Shown here one piece after another: positions 1-5,736 of a stretch of DNA of 14,112 nt. The DNA is from an uncultured bacterium (GTDB taxonomy: Bacteria > Cyanobacteriota > Vampirovibrionia > Gastranaerophilales > Gastranaerophilaceae): NCBI GenBank assembly GCA_945833895.1, contig CAMAGQ010000034.1, forward strand, positions 1 through 14,112, written 5' to 3'. A program made the position numbers and the translations under genes. The notes under the pieces are model-generated. The model saw only the letters and a list, made by a program, of their open reading frames with translations, was not told the DNA's origin and ran no database searches. Each line of letters starts with the position of its first letter. Position 1 is the first letter of the stretch.

Positions 1-645
1 ATTGGTGTAGTTGCAGCAATGACAATTCCTACATTGATTTCAAACACTAACAGTGCAAAATTCAAATCTCAATACAAAAAGACATTGTCAACTTTGAACC
101 AAGCAGCATTAATGGCAACCGCACAATATGACTTAGACTATGCGTCCTTGACGGCAGCTTGCGGTGCTACAGGCGGAACTGAAAAACCTGATACAACTGC
201 TTCTATGTGTGCTTTGATTAACGGTACATTAACAGGTGCAACTTACTTTGCAACTGCTGGAGCCATGAAAGTTCCTGGAACAACAACAGCATACACAATC
301 AACGCTGGGCCTGTCGTTGCAAAGACAACTATGAAAGCATACCAATTGGCTGATGGTTCAGTTGTTGCATTTGACGATGTAACTTCTTGTACATTAGAAC
401 CTGGTGGCAATATAACTGCTCTTGCTACGAAATGCCGTGGTTTCATCGATGTAAACGGTCCTACACTTCCTAACAAAGAAGTTAGATGTTCTGCTGCATC
501 AGGTGCAGTTGCATCATCAGTTGGTAATTGTATCGTAAGAAACAACGCTTCAGATATGGGTGATATTTTCCCTGTAGTATTCCACGATGGTACAGTTGAA
601 CCTATCACTGATGCTGCAAGATATGTATTGAACCAATCTAAATAG
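1..645 (+). CDS. Type IV pilin-like (pseudopilin) protein, 5' truncated
   Basis: The frame is open from base 1, so the gene starts upstream of the window. The first visible residues, IGVVAAMTIPTLISN, are the second half of a class III prepilin hydrophobic helix; the leader and its cleavage site (usually G-F-T-L-x-E) are cut off. A coiled helix follows (KFKSQYKKTLSTLNQAALM), then a Thr/Ala/Gly-rich globular part. Near the end, FIDVNGPTLPN and later DMGDIFPVVFHDGTVEP resemble the calcium-binding loop of GspG-type pseudopilins (DxNGxxxPNxxGxDxF), but about 27 residues with two cysteines separate the two halves. Six cysteines suggest up to three disulfides, so it is probably exported. Expected role: a surface or periplasmic pilus or type II secretion subunit. 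A strong terminator follows at 726-759. The family is clear from the N-terminus; which pilus it belongs to is unknown. Confidence 0.85.
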   Translation: MGVVAAMTIPTLISNTNSAKFKSQYKKTLSTLNQAALMATAQYDLDYASLTAACGATGGTEKPDTTASMCALINGTLTGATYFATAGAMKVPGTTTAYTINAGPVVAKTTMKAYQLADGSVVAFDDVTSCTLEPGGNITALATKCRGFIDVNGPTLPNKEVRCSAASGAVASSVGNCIVRNNASDMGDIFPVVFHDGTVEPITDAARYVLNQSK

Positions 646-725
646 TTAGCATCTCATCCCAAGTTCTTATGGGGTGATGAATGTAATTTACAAAATTACA
701 AGAGTAATTAGATTGTAAAAAGAAC

Positions 726-759
726 AAAAGAGGTAAGTTTAACGGCTTGCCTCTTTTTT
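726..759 (+). terminator. Rho-independent terminator after the pilin-like gene
   Basis: The arm AAAAGAGGTAAG (726-737) pairs with CTTGCCTCTTTT (746-757) through an eight-base loop, with one G-U pair, and ends in a run of six T. It lies 80 bases after the pilin stop and faces the same way. Confidence 0.85.
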
Positions 760-817
760 GGGCACACAAAGGTTATTGTTGGGCAAGTATGCCAACCGAC
801 AGGTACACAAACGCACA

Positions 818-890
818 GTCATCCTGAGCAAAATAATTGGCAATTCGGTCAGAATTTTGTACGGAGTGCGAAGAATCTGCTTCAAATAGT
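818..890. repeat. Decayed copy of the GTCATCCTGAG intergenic repeat
   Basis: GTCATCCTGAGC at 818-829 is identical to the left end of the better-preserved element at 3105-3222. GCGAAGAATCT at about 868-878 recalls the element's inner GATTCTT segment. The middle has diverged and no matching right end (CTCAGRATGAC) is seen, so this looks like a worn or partial copy. The rest of the gap between the pilin terminator and the LCP gene (760-999) shows no gene; it holds only this repeat and an AT-rich promoter-like stretch. Confidence 0.5.
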
Positions 891-950
891 CCAAATTATC
901 AGACACATTTCGTAATGTTAAAATACATAGTTTATACTATATCTATTACG

Positions 951-978
951 TGATTTTATTATAAAATAGATTTATAAT
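951..978 (+). promoter_or_regulatory. Candidate promoter for the LCP gene
   Basis: There is a perfect -10 box TATAAT at 973-978, with TGATTT (951-956) as a poor -35 at 16 bases. A start near 985 would leave a leader of about 15 bases containing the AAAGAAG ribosome-binding stretch. The surrounding AT-richness makes chance matches likely. Confidence 0.35.
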
Positions 979-999
979 AGGATTAAAGAAGTTTGAGAT

Positions 1000-2379
1000 A
1001 TGTTAAATATGCAGGATAGAAATAATAAGAAAAAGATATCAAGATATAGCCAAAAACGCAGGCACACAATGGGAAGTGCCGATGAACAATTTTCTTCATA
1101 CCCCAGTTACAAGGTTAAAAAATCAAATTCTTTCAGAAAAATACTGACTTTTATGACTATAGTATTTTTTATCGCAATATTTGGAATTTTGTTACTGTCA
1201 AATAATAGAGATTTCATAAATGACAAATTAGGAGAAAATTCGTTCTTATCAAATATTTTAACTAAGTTATCAAAGGGTAACAGTTCCAAAGACCCCGGAT
1301 TTTCAATGCCATTCGGACCTAAAAGACAAAATATCTTACTTTTGGGCGTTGATTCGAACGGTGCAGATTCTGATTTGTGGGTCGGAACTCGTACTGATAC
1401 AATGATATTATTGAATATTGACCCCAGAACCAAAACTGTTAACGCTTTGACAATTCCTCGTGACAGTAAGGTTTATCTGCCAAAGGGAATGGGCATCCAA
1501 AAAATTAACGCAGCACATGCCATAGGCGGTGTTGAAATGACAAAGAAAACAATTGAAGATACTCTTGGAATTCACGTTGACAGGTACATAATGGTTCACG
1601 ACGATGCGGTTAGAGAAATCGTCAAAGCACTTGGCGGCGTTGATATTTATGTCGAAAAAGACATGCACTACAACGATTACGCAGGTAATTTGCACATCAA
1701 TATTTCAAAAGGCAAACACCGCCTGACAGAAAAAGATGTTGTAGAATATTTAAGATTTAGACACGATGCTCTTGGCGATATCGGCAGAACCCAGCGTCAA
1801 CAGTGGTTTTTGAGAGGACTTCTTGCAGATATGCAAAAACCTGAAACCATTGCAAAAATTCCTAAAATCATTTCTGTTGCAGGAAAATACATTAAAACAG
1901 ATATGTCTGTTTACGAAATGACACAGTACGCTTCAATGGCAAAGCATTTTGACAAAGACAATATTGAAAGTGCAATGCTTCCGGGTGCTCCAAACAAGCA
2001 CGGGTACGTAAGTTACTGGATTTTAGACCCTAAAATGACTCAAGAAGTCGTTAACCGCTTAATTTACAGGCAAATGGCAGGAGAACGCAAAGAAACTTAC
2101 ACGGCAAGCATAATGAGTTCACCTGACAACACAGCGGAAGCAAAGGCTCTCAAGGCAGCACTTGAAAACGCAGGTATTGAGGTTAAATGCTCAGGAACAT
2201 TGCGTTCTGCCCATTCTCAATTCATTGCACATTCAAAATACGTAACAATCGATTATTATGCAGATTTGAAAAAAGAAGTTCCTGAGGTGAAATCAAGACA
2301 ATTCGTGTATAATCCTTCAACGTATATGTGTGCCGCAACAGACTTTACTATCGTCACAGGCGGAGAAAACGGAATTTAA
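1000..2379 (+). CDS. LytR-CpsA-Psr (LCP) family envelope glycan phosphotransferase
   Basis: This is a 459-residue single-pass membrane protein: a basic cytoplasmic tail (about 1-45), one transmembrane helix (47-66), a linker, the LCP catalytic domain (about 109-275) and a C-terminal LytR_C-type domain (about 365-455). LCP hallmarks are visible: NILLLGVDS (111-119), GTRTDTMILLNIDP (129-142), the IPRDS loop (152-156), INAAHAIGG (169-177), LGGVDIYVE (211-219) and FRHDALGDIGRTQRQQ (253-268). The Arg and Asp residues in these motifs bind the polyprenyl pyrophosphate head group in characterised members. Known family members move undecaprenyl-linked glycans onto peptidoglycan or other cell-wall acceptors on the outer face of the cytoplasmic membrane. 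ATG 1000 follows a moderate AAAGAAG; ATG 1009 is an alternative start. The nitroreductase follows after 26 bases and is probably co-transcribed. The substrate here is unknown. Confidence 0.92.
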   Translation: MLNMQDRNNKKKISRYSQKRRHTMGSADEQFSSYPSYKVKKSNSFRKILTFMTIVFFIAIFGILLLSNNRDFINDKLGENSFLSNILTKLSKGNSSKDPGFSMPFGPKRQNILLLGVDSNGADSDLWVGTRTDTMILLNIDPRTKTVNALTIPRDSKVYLPKGMGIQKINAAHAIGGVEMTKKTIEDTLGIHVDRYIMVHDDAVREIVKALGGVDIYVEKDMHYNDYAGNLHINISKGKHRLTEKDVVEYLRFRHDALGDIGRTQRQQWFLRGLLADMQKPETIAKIPKIISVAGKYIKTDMSVYEMTQYASMAKHFDKDNIESAMLPGAPNKHGYVSYWILDPKMTQEVVNRLIYRQMAGERKETYTASIMSSPDNTAEAKALKAALENAGIEVKCSGTLRSAHSQFIAHSKYVTIDYYADLKKEVPEVKSRQFVYNPSTYMCAATDFTIVTGGENGI

Positions 2380-2405
2380 AAATTTATAATAAAGGGAAAA
2401 ATATT

Positions 2406-3044
2406 ATGGTGATGAATGCAATTATAAACAGAAAAAGTGTCAGAAAATACTCAGAAAAGCCAATCAGCGATGAGGTTTTGAATAAAATTTTAGAAGCAGG
2501 CAGACTTGCTCCGTCTTGGGTAAACGTTCAACCTTGGAAGTTTATAGTTGTGAAAAACCAAGACACTAAAGACTTGCTATCACTGGCTTCCGGCGGACAA
2601 AAACAGGTTAAAACAGCAAACGTGTTAATTTGCTGCGTTGCGGATTTAGACAGCTGGAACAGGACTAACTTCGGAAAAGTCTTGGAGCAAAAGGGTTTAG
2701 ATGAACAAACAAGGGAAAGCATTGTCACTTCAAAGCTGCTGAATCCGTCTACTTTGGGTGAACAAGTCGCACTATTAAGAAGTGTTGAACAGGTAACTTA
2801 CGCAACTGCCTATATGACGCTTGAAGCCGAAGAACAAGGAGTCGGCTGCTGTGTTGTCGGTGCAACGTCAAACGAATTGACAAACCTTGATGAATCCCTC
2901 GCTGAACAGATTAAAACGAAATTAAACCTGAATAACAGACAGGTGCTTGTAAATATTCTTGCCCTCGGTTATGAAGAACCCGTAATTCAAGCGAAAAAAT
3001 TCCGTAAAACCATGGAAGAAGTCGTTTTCCATGAATGTCTGTAG
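2406..3044 (+). CDS. Nitroreductase family protein (FMN-dependent)
   Basis: A 212-residue protein of usual nitroreductase size. The N-terminal signature NRKSVRKY (8-15) carries the Arg/Ser/Arg set that contacts the FMN phosphate; SDEVLNKILEAGRLAPSWVNVQPWKFIVV (21-49) is the classic alpha/beta start, with the N-Q-P-W loop near the flavin. EEQGVGCCVVGA (142-153) and ILALGYEE (184-191) are the C-terminal flavin-site strands. Such enzymes use NAD(P)H to reduce nitro groups, quinones or flavins in the cytoplasm; the physiological substrate cannot be told from sequence. The frame is open back to 2328, inside the LCP gene, but AAAGGG at 2391-2396 sits nine bases before ATG 2406, and homology begins there. 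ATG 2412 is a less well-spaced option. It is likely the second gene of an operon with the LCP gene. No convincing terminator follows before the repeat at 3105. Confidence 0.9.
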   Translation: MVMNAIINRKSVRKYSEKPISDEVLNKILEAGRLAPSWVNVQPWKFIVVKNQDTKDLLSLASGGQKQVKTANVLICCVADLDSWNRTNFGKVLEQKGLDEQTRESIVTSKLLNPSTLGEQVALLRSVEQVTYATAYMTLEAEEQGVGCCVVGATSNELTNLDESLAEQIKTKLNLNNRQVLVNILALGYEEPVIQAKKFRKTMEEVVFHECL

Positions 3045-3104
3045 ACACAGAGTTTTATAAAAGTGTATAACTGTTCACATAACCTACAAATTAAAACAAA
3101 TCAT

Positions 3105-3222
3105 GTCATCCTGAGCGAAGCGAAGTGAGAGAGGTAGGTTGGGTGAAACCCAACACAAATCCCAAACAAACCAAGCCGTTCAAGATTCTTTGGGCATCAA
3201 AAATCGTCGCCCTCAGAATGAC
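3105..3222. repeat. 118-base palindromic intergenic repeat element
   Basis: The ends are near-perfect inverted repeats: GTCATCCTGAG at 3105-3115 and CTCAGAATGAC at 3212-3222 (10 of 11 pair). Inside is a perfect hairpin, GTTGGGT (3138-3144), loop GAA, ACCCAAC (3148-3154). A second, worn copy of the left end is at 818-829. The layout fits a REP- or MITE-like non-coding element. The (-) strand frame crossing it looks like a by-product, not a gene. Confidence 0.7.
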
Positions 3223-3279
3223 GGTGAAGTTCGGAATGTCTTTAGTGAAAACTTGCATATAAATCATTTTACAAAAGGA

Positions 3280-3308
3280 TTGTAAACCCGTGAAAAATAT
3301 GTTATAAT
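3280..3308 (+). promoter_or_regulatory. lemA promoter (sigma70-type)
   Basis: TTGTAA (3280-3285), a 17-base spacer and a perfect TATAAT (3303-3308). Transcription should start near 3315, giving a leader of about 25 bases with the Shine-Dalgarno AAGAGGA at 3326-3332. This is the clearest promoter in the window. Confidence 0.8.
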
Positions 3309-3339
3309 TAAGTTTATACAACAAAAAGAGGATACAACT

Positions 3340-3945
3340 ATGACTTACATTAATGAAGGAGATTTTACAATTATGGTTATTTCGATTATTCTGCTGGTAT
3401 TGGCAGTCATTTTGGCGTTCTATCTATACGGAATGTACACAAGACTTATCCAATTGAAAAACAAAGTCAAAGAAGCAATGAGCGGGATTGATGTTCAATT
3501 GAACAAAAGATACAGCCTTATTCCGAACATTTTGACTATTGCAAATAAGTTCATGGAACACGAAAGAGAATTGTTCTCTTCGATTGCAGAATTACGTTCG
3601 CAAGCATCAGGAATTCGTTCAACAAAAGATACAATTGCTCAAAAATTTGAATTAGATAATCAAATCGCTGCAAAAATGGGACAATTGATGGTTAATGTTG
3701 AAAATTATCCGCAATTAAAATCCGACCAAACTATGATGAATACAATGCAAACTTATGCGGAAGTTGAGGAACACATTGCCGCTGCAAGAAGATTTTATAA
3801 CAGCGCAGTAAATGAAATCAATAATGCGATTGAAATTTTCCCTAGTTCAATCATTGCAGGAATGCTTGGAATGACAATTTATCCGTTCTTTGAAGCAAGT
3901 GAAGCTGCAAAACAAGAAATCGACGCTTCAAACTACTTGAAATAA
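3340..3945 (+). CDS. lemA: LemA family membrane protein
   Basis: A 201-residue protein with a short N-terminus outside, one transmembrane helix (about 13-32) and a long helical cytoplasmic domain, as in LemA. Family signatures are IDVQLNKRYSLIPN (50-63), ENYPQLKSDQTM (121-132), the helix around VEEHIAAARRFYNSAVNEINNAI (142-164), and the FPSSIIAGM and YPFFEA ends (167-186). The family is widespread; its molecular function is poorly known, with links to membrane protein quality control when next to HtpX or TPM-domain genes. No such partner is here, so the gene stands alone between its own promoter (3280-3308) and terminator (3956-3982). ATG 3340 has AAGAGGA seven bases upstream. ATG 3373 has AAGGAG about 11 bases upstream and would put the membrane helix right at the N-terminus, so it is a real alternative. 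Confidence 0.93.
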   Translation: MTYINEGDFTIMVISIILLVLAVILAFYLYGMYTRLIQLKNKVKEAMSGIDVQLNKRYSLIPNILTIANKFMEHERELFSSIAELRSQASGIRSTKDTIAQKFELDNQIAAKMGQLMVNVENYPQLKSDQTMMNTMQTYAEVEEHIAAARRFYNSAVNEINNAIEIFPSSIIAGMLGMTIYPFFEASEAAKQEIDASNYLK

Positions 3946-3955
3946 TAAACTTTAT

Positions 3956-3982
3956 AAAACGGGTTGAAATATACCCGTTTTT
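3956..3982 (+). terminator. Rho-independent terminator after lemA
   Basis: AAAACGGGT (3956-3964) pairs perfectly with ACCCGTTTT (3973-3981), with an eight-base loop and a T run. It ends two bases before the tRNA, so tRNA transcription must start inside or before this hairpin, or depend on read-through. Confidence 0.85.
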
Positions 3983-3984
3983 AA

Positions 3985-4058
3985 GTGTCCGTAGCTCAGT
4001 CGAATAGAGCGTGAGTCTCCGAAGCTCAAGGTCGGGGGTTTGATTCCCCCCGGGCACA
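3985..4058 (+). tRNA. tRNA-Arg (anticodon CCG)
   Basis: A full 74-base cloverleaf: acceptor GTGTCCG (3985-3991) with CGGGCAC (4051-4057), D stem GCTC/GAGC (3994-3997/4007-4010), anticodon stem TGAGT/GCTCA (4012-4016/4024-4028), loop CTCCGAA with anticodon CCG at 4019-4021, five-base variable loop, and T stem GGGGG/CCCCC (4034-4038/4046-4050). The discriminator base is A4058; CCA is not encoded. It reads CGG arginine codons. The usual conserved G19 and C56 are A (4003) and T (4041), a matched change treated in the findings. Acceptor pair 4:69 is U-G and anticodon-stem pair 31:39 is U-G. Confidence 0.95.
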
Positions 4059-4132
4059 TTTTTTATTGCACGCACTTTTTAGATTATTTTGTTAAACGGT
4101 ATCAAAACCGAAGATTTTCTTTTTATTTACCC

Positions 4133-4921
4133 TTAAGCGACCGGTACAAATATTGCCGTAACATTGCCTCTAATATTGCTTGTTATGCCATCAGAAACCG
4201 CACGGCCGTCACCTGTTGTAATTTCAGTGTGACCGTAGCGTGAACTATATCCTGCAACGCCTCTTTCGTAAACCAGAACACATCCGGCAGGAAGAGTTTT
4301 AGGGTTAACCCCGCGAGCAGGAATTTCTCTGAAGTTTCTGTTATTTCTCAAAATCCCTATCATATCATGAGCGTTTCCACAAACATAAGAACCCAAACCG
4401 CAACTCGCAATTGCGTTTTTAACATATCTTGCACAATATCCGACAAAGCCGACGGCTCTTGACATTGCGGTTCTTGCCAACCTTAACCCTGAAGATGCAC
4501 AATATCCGATTTGATTCCAGTAAGAAGAATTAGTCGGATAATTAGCCCAAAAAGTTGAAATAGGACTGGTATAACGAACAGGATTAAATGAAGCTCTGTG
4601 AGCAGTGATAGAACCGAATTTATAGGCATTTGCGGCTCTCACTTGAGCAAGCATAGCAGATTGACCTCTGGCTGTAGCGATTATACGACTTGCTATTTGC
4701 ATCATATTTTGGATAAAAATATTACCACACGCAAGCATCGGGAACCCGAAAGAAAAAGGAGTAGCACATACAGGAGCAGGCATTCTAGACATCATAGGCA
4801 CAAAAGGAGAACCGAATCCGCCGAAAAACGGAGCCGGAGCAATCGGACGTGGCATAAACGGAACCGCACATCTTGTGAATGCCGATCTAGAATACATTTG
4901 TGGTATTAGTCTATGAAACAT
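4133..4921 (-). CDS. Putative cysteine peptidase/amidase (CHAP or NlpC/P60-like)
   Basis: Taken from ATG 4921, the protein has 262 residues. A longer reading from TTG 4975 is unlikely because that codon lies in a candidate -35 box. The N-terminal 65 residues are rich in Pro, Met, Phe and Cys (for example MPRPIAPAPFFGGFGSPF) with no clear signal peptide. The C-terminal 110 residues look like a papain-fold cell-wall hydrolase: VGYCARYVKNAI places Cys163 at the start of a helix; CGNAHDMIGIL (181-191) follows; LPAGCVLVYERG (210-221) matches the 'G-D-V-L-V-Y' strand; RYGHTEITTGDGRAVSDG (228-245) gives His231 and Glu233. A Cys163-His231-Glu/Asp set is the expected active site. Such enzymes cut amide or peptide bonds in murein. 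The family assignment is by motif only; export route and target are unknown. It runs opposite to the tRNA, and the 4059-4132 gap shows no strong terminator. Confidence 0.65.
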   Translation of the reverse strand: MFHRLIPQMYSRSAFTRCAVPFMPRPIAPAPFFGGFGSPFVPMMSRMPAPVCATPFSFGFPMLACGNIFIQNMMQIASRIIATARGQSAMLAQVRAANAYKFGSITAHRASFNPVRYTSPISTFWANYPTNSSYWNQIGYCASSGLRLARTAMSRAVGFVGYCARYVKNAIASCGLGSYVCGNAHDMIGILRNNRNFREIPARGVNPKTLPAGCVLVYERGVAGYSSRYGHTEITTGDGRAVSDGITSNIRGNVTAIFVPVA

Positions 4922-4947
4922 ATCTCTTATTTCCCCAATATTCCTCT

Positions 4948-4975
4948 TATTTATATAAAGTATATACTTCGTCAA
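4948..4975 (-). promoter_or_regulatory. Candidate promoter of the cysteine peptidase gene
   Basis: Read on the (-) strand: TTGACG (4975-4970), a 16-base spacer, then TAAATA (4953-4948). The -35 is good and the -10 moderate. It argues against translation starting at TTG 4975 and for ATG 4921. Confidence 0.4.
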
Positions 4976-5096
4976 TAATTGCCTATTTTTGAGATATTGT
5001 TACAAAAGTTTAACTTTTTATTTTGGCAGCGAATTACATAATAAGAACAAGGGTTTCGAAGATTTGTACAGAATACAAAAATTCAGAGAGGAAAAA

Positions 5097-5184
5097 CCCT
5101 TCCCAGCCAGGGAAGGGGCACTTGAACTGTACCCTCTGCTCGTGCCTTGTCTGAATAACAAGGCTTCAACCCGCAAAAAGCGGG
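5097..5184. other. Structured intergenic element with three perfect hairpins
   Basis: In 88 bases there are three perfect inverted repeats: CCCTTCCC/GGGAAGGG (5097-5104/5110-5117, loop AGCCA), GCCTTGT/ACAAGGC (5144-5150/5158-5164, loop CTGAATA) and CCCGC/GCGGG (5170-5174/5180-5184, loop AAAAA). On (-), the first hairpin is followed by TTTTTC, so it could end a (-) transcript. The block is more GC-rich than its surroundings. The 448-base stretch 4976-5423 holds no convincing gene: the (+) 96-residue frame and the (-) 71-residue frame across it are made of the hairpin arms. The rest of the stretch contains a TGTAACA inverted repeat (5226-5253) and the rpmB terminator. A small RNA, a regulatory leader or a palindromic repeat are all possible. 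Confidence 0.55.
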
Positions 5185-5370
5185 GAAAACAGCACAAATT
5201 CACCCTCGTCCTATATGTAAACTTATGTAACAATTCGACAAAATCATGTTACACATTAGGATATCTTGGGTATATATAGAGTAAATAAACCATTTTCTTT
5301 TTCTTTATTTTCTCCTACACACAAACCTTTTACCGAAAAGCCGATGTAATGCGGCTATTTTTATTGCATA

Positions 5371-5400
5371 AAAAAAGAACCCCCGTAAGAGTCCTTTTTT
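5371..5400 (-). terminator. rpmB terminator
   Basis: The arms AAAAAAG (5371-5377) and CTTTTTT (5394-5400) flank a stem that forms fully only on the (-) strand: the two imperfect positions are A-C on (+) but G-U pairs on (-). It lies just past the rpmB stop, in the right direction. Confidence 0.65.
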
Positions 5401-5423
5401 AAATTTTTTGCTTTGTTCAACAA

Positions 5424-5615
5424 TTAAACAGCCTTGCGAACTTTACCTGCTTTTAAGCAAGAAGTACAAACGCTAATTCTCTTTGTAGTACCGTTAACAA
5501 TAGCTTTAACAGTCTGCAAGTTAGGTTCTTGTGTATGAACGATTTGTTTATGTGAGAATGTTAACTTAGCTGCTTTAATTGGGGCTTTGCCACAGATTTC
5601 ACAATGTTTTGCCAT
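5424..5615 (-). CDS. rpmB: 50S ribosomal protein bL28
   Basis: A complete 63-residue bL28, the usual length. It opens MAKHCEICGKAP and keeps four cysteines in two CxxC pairs (Cys5/Cys8 and Cys50/Cys53), so it is the zinc-binding (C+) form of the protein. The middle SHKQIVHTQEPNLQTVKAIVNG and the ISVCTSCLKAGKVRK end match the family. It is a structural protein of the large subunit. AAAGGA lies nine bases before ATG 5615. It stands as a single gene with its own candidate promoter (5657-5684) and terminator (5371-5400), and is divergent from homoserine dehydrogenase. Confidence 0.97.
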   Translation of the reverse strand: MAKHCEICGKAPIKAAKLTFSHKQIVHTQEPNLQTVKAIVNGTTKRISVCTSCLKAGKVRKAV

Positions 5616-5656
5616 GATTTTATTTCCTTTTCTAGTATTATTCGACTAATAACCTC

Positions 5657-5684
5657 ATGATATACAAAAAATACTTTTTTGCAA
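5657..5684 (-). promoter_or_regulatory. Candidate rpmB promoter
   Basis: On (-): TTGCAA (5684-5679), a 16-base spacer, and TATCAT (5662-5657). A start near 5650 would leave about 35 bases of leader before the rpmB ATG. It is back to back with the hom promoter. Confidence 0.55.
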
Positions 5685-5700
5685 GAGCATGTTAAATTTA

Positions 5701-5729
5701 ATTACAAATAATTCCTTTTATGCTATACT
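5701..5729 (+). promoter_or_regulatory. Extended -10 promoter of hom, implying a leaderless mRNA
   Basis: ATTACA (5701-5706), a 17-base spacer and TATACT (5724-5729) preceded by TGC, an extended -10. The predicted transcription start (about 5736) coincides with the ATG at 5737, and no Shine-Dalgarno-like purine run is present. Confidence 0.6.
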
Positions 5730-5736
5730 TAAATCT

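Noticed and set aside
650..681. Hairpin directly after the pilin-like stop codon
   Set aside because: Only a weak, mismatched pairing (CATCTCATCCC with GGGGTGATG); the real terminator is at 726-759.
3280..3322. BirA-like operator at the lemA promoter (TTGTAAACC ... GTTTATACAA)
   Set aside because: The right half has two extra bases and the spacing is too long; the left half is explained as the -35 box.
3106..3324. (-) open frame of 72 residues over the repeat and lemA promoter
   Set aside because: It is made of the repeat element and crosses a strong promoter for the opposite strand.
4922..4975. N-terminal extension of the peptidase from TTG 4975
   Set aside because: The TTG is part of a likely -35 box and the added residues show no signal peptide or homology.
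5018..5233. (-) open frame of 71 residues over the same hairpins
   Set aside because: Mirror image of the palindromic element, no ribosome-binding site and no recognisable domain.
4989..5279. (+) open frame of 96 residues in the gap between the peptidase gene and rpmB
   Set aside because: It runs straight through the three hairpins, has no Shine-Dalgarno sequence, and its peptide (for example FPAREGALELYPL) is largely the translation of palindrome arms.
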